DNA from: Pontibacter sp. SGAir0037 | Lineage (GTDB): Bacteria; Bacteroidota; Bacteroidia; Cytophagales; Hymenobacteraceae | Direction of reading: 5' to 3' | Assembly: GCF_005491705.1 (NCBI RefSeq) | Contig: NZ_CP028092.1 | Location: 4,464,001-4,528,000, forward strand | DNA length: 64,000 nucleotides | In this document: positions 58,273-64,000 of the stretch, piece after piece | How the letters are laid out: each line of letters begins with the position of its first letter | Position numbering within the stretch: position 1 is the stretch's first letter | The notes under the pieces: generated by a model | The model's input: only the letters and a program-made list of their open reading frames with translations | Told to the model about the DNA's origin: nothing | The model's database searches: none | Program-made: the position numbers and the translations under genes

Positions 58273-59619
58273 CTATTGTTGCTTAAGTAAAATCTCCTGT
58301 TTTGCCTGCTCCAGCTGTTGAATGATACTGCTTCTTTTATGCACCAGCTGTTCCACGAGCTCTTTTCGCTTCGAAAAGAGTCGCAGCATAATCCAGTTGC
58401 TTTTCGCGTGCCGGAGTATTTTCCAGTAGTGCAGGGTAAAAAAGCCAGTGATCGGCAGCGACAGCAGGTAAAGAAACAATATTGGCAACGAAGGGTAAAG
58501 TTGATAGCATAGTATAGCCAGTATGGTATAGAAAATCGGGAAGGTGAAGATGCCGACCGAAAGCATCATAGGTGCATGCCATTCTTCCTCCCTGGCAAGC
58601 ATATAGGCTACTCTGGAAGGAATAATATAAGGCAGGTAATTATGCAGCAATCCGTAAAGGTATACCGGCAAGCCTGCTACAAGGTAAAGCATAGCCAGTA
58701 TACTTTGCCATACTACTGTTTTAGTATTCTTGCTTAAAGCTGCATCGTGCAGGTTTAGCTGCCTGAGTTGCAGCATATACGCTTCTATTTGCTGTTTTAA
58801 TGCTTCGACACGCTCGGGTGCCGCCTGTTTAAAGTAGGCCAGGCTTTTTGTAATGGCTCTGGTTAACAGGAAATCCTGCTCGTGCTCAGTTGGTGCTGCC
58901 GGTACTTCAGCGGCAAAAGTACGCTTGTATATGCTTTCAATTTGCCTGATAAGCTTATCTTCTTCATTGGTGGGCGTTACTATAATCAGTTTCTCAAGCT
59001 CAACTTTCATCTGTTCTGTAAGCAAATGCACAGTGGCCGATGTGTTCTGGCTATAGCTGGTAAGGTAATCTGTTACATCTATAGGGGTTCCGACATTTAC
59101 AAAAACGTTGCTCCGGAAATTGGTGGGTGCAGAGTAGTTAAGGCCAATAGGTAAAATCCTGACTCTCACATCTGATGAGGCGGCTGCCTGTGCGCCAAGC
59201 GCTATGCGTGCTGTGCCTGTTTTTAATTTGCGTAGCCTCCTCTCGTTAAAGCTGTTGCCTTCCGGGAAAATGAGAATAGTTTTGCCCGCTTCCAAAGCAT
59301 TATAGCTGGCAGCAAAAGCATCATCGTTACCTACGCTCTGTGCAGGTGCATCTTCTTTTCTGTGAATAGGAATGAGGTGCATGCGGTGCAGCAGCCACTT
59401 CTTAAAAGGAGAGTTAAATACGGTACTTTTAGCTATGAAATACACCTGTTGCCGGAGCAGCGAAGCTATAATGAGAGGATCCATAAAAGTATTAGGGTGG
59501 TTCGATACCACCAGCAGCGGCCCCTGTGCCTGTAAAGCAGTGCGGTTGCGTACTTCAAACTTCCGAAAGAAAATCCAAAGCCCTGTTTTAAAAATCAGTT
59601 TCAGTATAAAGTATAACAT
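58273..59619 (-). CDS. 1-acylglycerol-3-phosphate acyltransferase-like (PlsC family)
   Basis: A 448-residue enzyme of the glycerophosphate acyltransferase superfamily. The HxxxxD motif is present as VSNHPNTFMD (about residues 38-47), with FPEGNSF as the phosphate-binding FPEG and KTGTARIALGA further on. Unusually for PlsC (about 250 residues) it carries about 200 extra residues with four transmembrane helices (about 310-400) and a coiled-coil tail. Likely role: acylation in phospholipid or lipid A-like synthesis at the membrane. It starts 8 bases after the M28 peptidase stop, so the two form an operon. Confidence 0.9.
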   Translation of the reverse strand: MLYFILKLIFKTGLWIFFRKFEVRNRTALQAQGPLLVVSNHPNTFMDPLIIASLLRQQVYFIAKSTVFNSPFKKWLLHRMHLIPIHRKEDAPAQSVGNDDAFAASYNALEAGKTILIFPEGNSFNERRLRKLKTGTARIALGAQAAASSDVRVRILPIGLNYSAPTNFRSNVFVNVGTPIDVTDYLTSYSQNTSATVHLLTEQMKVELEKLIIVTPTNEEDKLIRQIESIYKRTFAAEVPAAPTEHEQDFLLTRAITKSLAYFKQAAPERVEALKQQIEAYMLQLRQLNLHDAALSKNTKTVVWQSILAMLYLVAGLPVYLYGLLHNYLPYIIPSRVAYMLAREEEWHAPMMLSVGIFTFPIFYTILAILCYQLYPSLPILFLYLLSLPITGFFTLHYWKILRHAKSNWIMLRLFSKRKELVEQLVHKRSSIIQQLEQAKQEILLKQQ

Positions 59620-59627
59620 GCTATAGC

Positions 59628-60551
59628 CTATCTTAAACGAAGTACTGTCTTATAAACGCCCTCTACCACCTGTGCCATCTTTGGCAGGTTTAAAGTATCC
59701 CATGTATCGGTAGGCTGATGGTAATTTTTATTTCTATAGAAAGAGGTATCGGTGAGCATAAGGGCACTATAGCCAAAGCGCCAGTAATTCAGATGGTCCG
59801 AAAAGTCAATGCCTGGTACTGCCGCCGGTGCCCTGAGCGACTTTACACGCAGGGGTGCTTCTGCTTTATAGAGCCGCTTAAATTGACGGCCAAAGCTGCC
59901 ATTGCCAAACTTTTGCACCAGCGCAAGGTAGTTGCCCCGGCTGCCATAAAGCAATTTCATAGGAGCTATCGGGTAGTCCTGCGATTTTCTGGCGTCAGAA
60001 AAGTAGCCGATCATTTCCAGAGATACCATTCCTATTACATTGGCCTGCTCTGCCTGCAACGATTGGGCATGGATAAAGCTACCCATGTACTCGCTTCTGA
60101 AATAAGGCGGCTCTTCCAGGGTATAGGCTACAAAATCTATGCGGTAGGGCAACACTTCATGCTCCAGCAAGCGGGCGAGTTCCAGCAGGCCAGCCACGCC
60201 ACTGGCGTTATCGTCTGCACCAGGCTGTTTACCGCAAACATCATAATGAGCTCCGATAATCAAACGGCGGGTATGAGCAGCTCCGGTAGAGTAAATAATA
60301 TTTTTATATTTTTTGCCTGCTACAAAGTAAGCCTGCTCTGTTACCTGCCCCTGTAGCATACCAAAAGCGGTTTTAATATAATCAGCGGCTTTATCCAATG
60401 CCTCCGGGTGTTCATGGTTCCTGGGTTCGGCTGTTGTGGTAAGTGCAATAAGGTGCTGCCTTAAACGAACAGTGTCAGCTGGTGCAGCATAAGCAGGCAG
60501 GGTGTTCAGGCAAACAGCCAGCAAAAGTTGGAGGAGCAGATACTTGTGCAC
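59628..60551 (-). CDS. Secreted M28-family aminopeptidase
   Basis: A 307-residue zinc peptidase with a signal peptide ending AYAA. The metal site is visible: IGAHYDVCG (His-x-Asp), PGADDNASG (bridging Asp), EEPPYF (Glu-Glu) and DFSDHLNYW (last His). The start is GTG at 60551: an in-frame TGA lies three codons upstream and no ATG intervenes, so GTG is forced. The expected action is removal of N-terminal residues from peptides in the envelope or medium. Upstream partner in a two-gene operon with the PlsC-like acyltransferase (8-base gap). Confidence 0.9.
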   Translation of the reverse strand: MHKYLLLQLLLAVCLNTLPAYAAPADTVRLRQHLIALTTTAEPRNHEHPEALDKAADYIKTAFGMLQGQVTEQAYFVAGKKYKNIIYSTGAAHTRRLIIGAHYDVCGKQPGADDNASGVAGLLELARLLEHEVLPYRIDFVAYTLEEPPYFRSEYMGSFIHAQSLQAEQANVIGMVSLEMIGYFSDARKSQDYPIAPMKLLYGSRGNYLALVQKFGNGSFGRQFKRLYKAEAPLRVKSLRAPAAVPGIDFSDHLNYWRFGYSALMLTDTSFYRNKNYHQPTDTWDTLNLPKMAQVVEGVYKTVLRLR

Positions 60552-60648
60552 AAAAGTTCAGTTGGAGAAGAGCAATATACTTAATTTTAACAGAACTTAT
60601 TATGAAAAGCACCTGAAAAGGGCACAGGAACACGGGCAGGTGAGGAAG

Positions 60649-61047
60649 TTACTCTGCTGAAATCAGCCAGTCGTAGGCAGAGGTAAGGTCGTCAAAAGCG
60701 CGTGTTTCAAAAGGGGCTTCAATTTCTGTAAACTGGTGCACCTTCTTTAGCTGCTTTAATGCTGTGTTATCAAAGGCGTTTACAACGGCAAACCGTTTAA
60801 AAGGAAGTTTGTTGAATGCTTTCAGATAGGTGTGGCGTAACCATTGAAAGTCTTCGGATGAGAGCGGAGGCATCATGCGTTCATCTATGATGGCGTATTC
60901 TACTTGAAGCTCTTTAGAAATTCGCAGCCCTTTAATAAGCGCTTGCCGGTATTGTAAGCTGCTACACCCGCCATACCACTGCGTAACCAGCACATTAGTT
61001 GCCGCATAGTATTCTACATGAAGGTAATTCGAATCAAAAAACACCAT
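60649..61047 (-). CDS. STAS/SpoIIAA-like small protein
   Basis: A 132-residue cytoplasmic protein with the alternating strand-helix pattern of the SpoIIAA-like STAS fold: FFDSNYLHVEYYAATNVLV, WYGGCSSLQYRQALIKGL, VEYAIIDERMMPPLSSEDFQW, RFAVVNAFDNTALKQL. No serine phosphorylation motif is evident. Similar small proteins in Bacteroidota have no known function. It is 97 bases from the M28 gene on the same strand. Confidence 0.7.
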   Translation of the reverse strand: MVFFDSNYLHVEYYAATNVLVTQWYGGCSSLQYRQALIKGLRISKELQVEYAIIDERMMPPLSSEDFQWLRHTYLKAFNKLPFKRFAVVNAFDNTALKQLKKVHQFTEIEAPFETRAFDDLTSAYDWLISAE

Positions 61048-61353
61048 TTCACGCGGCTTTAGGTTAGCGAAGTAAGATTAAGCATTAAATGAACTCTTAC
61101 AAAACCAGGGGTATTAAATTGCTGTTATTAAATCTTTAAATAATAAAGCCCTTGTTTTGCTTACTGGGGAGAAGGGGAAAGTATGCTTTTAAAGAAATAA
61201 AATTAAAGAATATTTGTTAAAAAGCAATACTTTATAGCATTATGTTATTTAAATACTGAACATAAATATGATGTTAAGAAATAAGCCACACCTTTCATTG
61301 CTGTTGAGGTGTGGCTTATACAGGTATTCTAATAGCTAACTAATAGCTAATTG
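61048..61353. other. Gene-free A/T-rich region
   Basis: 306 bases with no coding frame. It contains the terminator of the small acidic protein gene at 61281-61319 and upstream sequence of the STAS-like gene. No consensus -7 element was found on the minus strand. Confidence 0.5.
61281..61319 (-). terminator. Terminator of the acidic small protein gene
   Basis: Perfect 13-bp arms (61281-61293 and 61307-61319, ATAAGCCACACCT) with a 13-base loop, 34 bases past the stop on the minus strand, followed by TTCTT. It supports the reality of the small gene upstream. Confidence 0.75.
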
Positions 61354-61575
61354 CTATTTTGTTCTGAGGTTGTTTGCATTGCTGCCGTCCAGCTTTCGGG
61401 TATCCTCCTCGTTTTTAGCTGCTGCATTACCGCCTGCTTCTTTGCCTTCTACTTCTGGTTCAATAATATCGGTCTTTTCCATCTTGGTGCCTTCTAAAGG
61501 CTCAGGGTTTTCATCAGGTAAGCGTTTGCTTTCGTCCTGGTTTGTAATGATATCGTCTTCTTGAGGTGCTTCCAT
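61354..61575 (-). CDS. Small acidic, probably disordered protein
   Basis: A 73-residue highly charged protein, rich in Glu, Asp, Lys and Asn, with only scattered hydrophobic residues (MEAPQEDDIITNQDESKRL at the start; KLDGSNANNLRTK at the end). It has no signal peptide or membrane segment. A good terminator follows it. Similar short acidic proteins are common in Cytophagales genomes and unnamed. The opposite-strand frame of the same region is a shadow. Confidence 0.6.
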   Translation of the reverse strand: MEAPQEDDIITNQDESKRLPDENPEPLEGTKMEKTDIIEPEVEGKEAGGNAAAKNEEDTRKLDGSNANNLRTK

Positions 61576-61741
61576 AGTAATTAAATTTATAGGTATACTT
61601 TGGTTTTACGGTTAGAACCAGCAATAGGTGTTGCTGCCAGATCAGGTAGAAGGCTTGGGTAGTTTGTTAGGAGAGGGTATGTTGTATACTTAGATTATGG
61701 TATAGTCGTTAGGAGGGAGTGAATGTTGCTTTTAATAAATA

Positions 61742-62329
61742 ATGCCACTACAGATAATTATAGTTGTTTTACTGTATATGCTGCTCCCGCAGCGTGCACA
61801 GCAGCAGAGTACCTTTGATGCCGACAAAGCAGCAAAAGCCAGTTTTACAGAGTTGAACCGGGTGCGGCAGAATCCGAAGCAGTATGCTTCGGTGTATAAG
61901 CTTCCGGCACTCCTGAAGGTGCCTAAAAAGCACGAGTTGATTTGGGACACAACGCTTGCCAGGCTAGCTCGCCAAAAGGCAGAAGATATGGCGCAGAATA
62001 ATTACTTTGCGCACGTAGATAAGAGAAAGAAAGGCATGAACTATTACCTCTGGAAATCTGATTACCCTTTGCCGCACTACTTCTCGAAACAAGACAATGC
62101 CAATAATGTAGAGTCGATTGCCGCCAACACAGAGGGGCCGCAGGAATTTATAAAGCAGTTAATTATAGATGAAGGGGTGCCTGGGTATGGCCACAGAAAG
62201 CACTTGTTGGGACTCGACGATGGCAAAACACCAACTACGCATGTCGGGATTGGTATTGCCTATAACTCTAAATCAAAGTACAAGTACTACTGCAGCATTT
62301 TGATTGTGCCTAAAGTGGAGAACCAATAA
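61742..62329 (+). CDS. Secreted CAP/SCP-domain protein
   Basis: A 195-residue exported protein with a short signal peptide (MPLQIIIVVLLYMLL, cleavage near RAQQQ). The CAP (cysteine-rich secretory/allergen/PR-1) domain is marked by LIWDTTLARLARQKAEDMA, FAHVDKRKKG, the Glu in NVESIAAN and GYGHRKHLLGLD, the PGHR-like motif. The His and Glu of the CAP site are present. Bacterial CAP proteins have no settled function. An AGGAGG sits 26 bases before the ATG, farther than usual, so it probably does not serve this start. Confidence 0.85.
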   Translation: MPLQIIIVVLLYMLLPQRAQQQSTFDADKAAKASFTELNRVRQNPKQYASVYKLPALLKVPKKHELIWDTTLARLARQKAEDMAQNNYFAHVDKRKKGMNYYLWKSDYPLPHYFSKQDNANNVESIAANTEGPQEFIKQLIIDEGVPGYGHRKHLLGLDDGKTPTTHVGIGIAYNSKSKYKYYCSILIVPKVENQ

Positions 62330-62437
62330 AGCTGTTTACGGTTGCTTTTTCAGGTAATACAGCGTCAGGTATTTCAGGTGAAGGCACAACTCCTAAAATA
62401 TATGCAACATTAAGCCGAGCTATTGGCGGCAGCTACA

Positions 62438-62949
62438 TTAAAGCCTCATCTGCTTCCTTACATAAGCCTCCAGCGTGTTTTTTGCCACCAAGCCTTCGTA
62501 CTTCTCCAGTGTTTTGTTCTTGGCGCGTTTATCTTTTGCCTTGATCTTGGTATAGAGCGTTACCATACTTTCAATGCCACGGATGTTTGCTTGCAGTTCG
62601 TCTTTTTCGCCTTTGTTTTTTATTAAGAACAAGCCTTTGCCAAAGATAAATTGCGGAACCAGCATATCTTTTAGGCAAAACTGTTGTCCTGCATAATATC
62701 CTGGATAAAGATGCCGTCTACTGTAACAGAATAAGGTGCACCTTCCAACCATTTAAAAGCATATTGCGCTTTTTCCTGCCTGTCGCGCTGGCTGTCCGGA
62801 AAAGGATTTTCTTCGAGCCAGACAATAGTTTTGGCCACCTGTGCCGTGTCGCGCAGGTAGTCTTCTTTTGTCTTCCAGTCGGAGTTTTGAGCAAAGGCAG
62901 AAAAAGTAAAAAGCAGGATCAGAATAAAGGGAGTGTACAGCTTTTTCAT
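62438..62949 (-). pseudogene. Secreted small protein gene broken by a frameshift
   Basis: Two overlapping minus-strand frames make one protein. The first (62949 down to 62671) has a signal peptide (MKKLYTPFILILLFTFSAFAQ) and ends at a TAA after DIMQDNSFA. The second frame continues without interruption as LKDMLVPQFIFGKGLF through EAYVRKQMRL to the stop at 62438. Adding one base to the run of four T (plus-strand A at 62677-62680) joins them into a 170-residue protein reading NSFCLKDMLVPQF. The joined length, 513 bases, is a whole number of codons. It is therefore a frameshifted gene or a sequencing error in a homopolymer. Family unknown; the continuous protein has a charged helical C-terminus. 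Confidence 0.8.
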
Positions 62950-63074
62950 GAGTATTAAAAAGATTGGTTTAGCAATATAGTATTTTTTCGAGATCGCAAC
63001 AATTATATTTAATATTTATATCTATTTAATTATCAGTGTTATAAGGAATTGTTTGCACTGTTAAATAATTTTAA

Positions 63075-63106
63075 TTTGTACCCCCCAACAATTTGCGCTA
63101 ACTTGG
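63075..63106 (+). promoter_or_regulatory. Promoter of carB
   Basis: TTTG at 63075-63078 and TAACTTGG at 63099-63106 (one mismatch to TAnnTTTG) are 20 bases apart, standard Bacteroidota -33/-7 spacing. The ATG is 23 bases downstream. CCCCAA at 63083 and TTGGGG at 63103 form a small dyad overlapping the -7 element that could be an operator. Confidence 0.5.
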
Positions 63107-63128
63107 GGCAATTTATACATACCATACC

Positions 63129-64000
63129 ATGCCTAGAGACACCAGCATTAAATCTGTTCTTATTATTGGTTCTGGTCCCATTATAATTGGCCAGGCTTGC
63201 GAATTCGACTATTCTGGCTCACAAGCCTCCCGCTCGCTACGCGAAGAGGGTATAGAAGTGACACTTATCAACTCCAATCCTGCCACTATCATGACAGATA
63301 GTATTACGGCGGATAATGTGTACTTAAAACCACTAGAGAAGAAGTACATTATTGAGATTCTGGAGAAGCATAAAATCGATGCCGTTCTTCCTACAATGGG
63401 TGGCCAGACTGCCCTGAACCTGGCCATAGAATGTGAAAAGGCAGGTATCTGGAAGAAATATGACGTAAAGATTATTGGCGTTGATATTAAAGCTATTGAG
63501 ACAACCGAAGACCGGGAGGAATTCAGGTTAAAGATGCTTGAGCTTGGCGTTAATGTTTGTAAAGGAGAAACGGCAACTTCTTTCCTGGAAGGTAAAGAGA
63601 TTGCGCAGGAAATAGGCTTCCCGCTTGTTATTCGTCCTTCGTTTACACTTGGGGGCTACGGCGGTGGCTTTGTAAATACACCCGAAGAGTTTGATGCAGC
63701 CCTTACACGCGGCTTGCATGCCTCTCCTGTGCACGAAGTACTTATCGAGCAAAGTATTCTGGGTTGGAAAGAGTACGAGCTGGAACTGCTGCGCGATAAT
63801 GCGGGTAATATCATTATTATCTGCTCTATCGAAAACTTCGACCCAATGGGCGTGCATACAGGCGACTCTATTACGGTAGCCCCAGCCATGACTTTGCCTG
63901 ATACGGTGTATCAGCAAATGCGCGACCTGGCCATCAAAATGATGAATGGCATCGGGCAGTTTGCCGGTGGTTGTAACGTGCAATTCTCGGTAAACCCGGA
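63129..64000 (+). CDS. carB: Carbamoyl-phosphate synthase large subunit, 3' end missing
   Basis: The frame is open to the window end, giving the first 290 residues of a ~940-1070-residue enzyme. It makes carbamoyl phosphate from bicarbonate, ATP and ammonia for arginine and pyrimidine synthesis. The N-terminus IKSVLIIGSGPIIIGQACEFDYSG, then SNPATIMTDSITADNVYLKP, PTMGGQTALNLA, the ATP-grasp glycine loop RPSFTLGGYGGG and ENFDPMGVHTGDSITVAP are diagnostic. The small subunit gene carA is not immediately upstream, so the two are separated in this genome. Confidence 0.97.
   Translation, partial: MPRDTSIKSVLIIGSGPIIIGQACEFDYSGSQASRSLREEGIEVTLINSNPATIMTDSITADNVYLKPLEKKYIIEILEKHKIDAVLPTMGGQTALNLAIECEKAGIWKKYDVKIIGVDIKAIETTEDREEFRLKMLELGVNVCKGETATSFLEGKEIAQEIGFPLVIRPSFTLGGYGGGFVNTPEEFDAALTRGLHASPVHEVLIEQSILGWKEYELELLRDNAGNIIIICSIENFDPMGVHTGDSITVAPAMTLPDTVYQQMRDLAIKMMNGIGQFAGGCNVQFSVNP

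Noticed and set aside
59718..60356. 212-codon plus-strand frame over the M28 peptidase
   Set aside because: Antisense to the zinc-site motifs of the peptidase; the longest shadow in the window but without domain or signal.
61711..61816. AGGAGG followed by a 31-codon frame starting at 61723
   Set aside because: The good ribosome site suggested a small ORF or leader peptide, but it ends inside the CAP gene in another frame and has no conserved feature visible.
1..64000. tRNA, CRISPR, insertion sequence or prophage
   Set aside because: I looked for tRNA T-arm sequences, short regularly spaced repeats, transposase or integrase frames and flanking direct repeats and saw none; a dedicated search could still find a divergent tRNA.

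Overview
The window looks like chromosomal DNA from a member of the Bacteroidota, most likely a Pontibacter/Hymenobacter-type Cytophagales bacterium. The support is a secreted subtilase ending in a type IX secretion (por) sorting domain, DUF5686, DUF5916, DUF4407 and PafA-type proteins, the NagZ/beta-lactamase fusion, several TAnnTTTG -7 promoter elements, and few Shine-Dalgarno sites. Genus is inferred, not demonstrated. I saw no tRNA, rRNA, CRISPR array, insertion sequence, integrase or prophage gene. The region reads as core genome with envelope and metabolic genes mixed in.

Layout. 1-2.3 kb: end of the ATP synthase genes (atpA, cut by the window edge, and atpG). 2.4-11 kb: PafA-type phosphatase, inorganic pyrophosphatase, a UbiA-like membrane protein, NAD(P)HX repair enzyme, a DUF5686 outer-membrane protein and a PAP2 phosphatase. 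11-23.5 kb: complex I genes nuoA, nuoB, nuoC and nuoD all lie on the minus strand in the usual order, but are separated by plus-strand genes. Between C and D are a small membrane peptide, an SPFH lipoprotein and a methyltransferase. Between B and C are a three-gene operon and a large hybrid histidine kinase. The three-gene operon encodes a Tat-exported flavin amine oxidase, a Tat-exported PLP aminotransferase and a secreted Hint-domain protein. It is the best candidate here for an undescribed system.

23.6-44.5 kb: serine dehydratase, the NagZ/beta-lactamase fusion, acylphosphatase, a Crp-like regulator, DinB-like and NHLRC2-like proteins, a DUF4407 membrane protein, an aminotransferase facing an Lrp/AsnC regulator, ruvX-def, a C-terminal processing protease, homogentisate dioxygenase, a GroES-like protein and a DUF5916 outer-membrane protein. 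44.6-53.2 kb: the por-secreted subtilase, then a MacAB-like export operon with one ATPase, two paralogous permeases and an adaptor. 53.2-64 kb: small envelope proteins, a second PAP2 phosphatase, an HTTM-domain membrane protein, a Thr/Gly-repeat lipoprotein, an acyltransferase-M28 peptidase pair, a CAP-domain protein, a frameshifted secreted-protein gene, and the start of carB.

Several transcription units can be bounded from sequence. The amine oxidase operon ends at a terminator near 19.1 kb. The aminotransferase and Lrp genes converge on a 20-bp-stem bidirectional terminator. nuoA and nuoC each have a -7 element of their own, as expected if the split complex I genes are transcribed separately.
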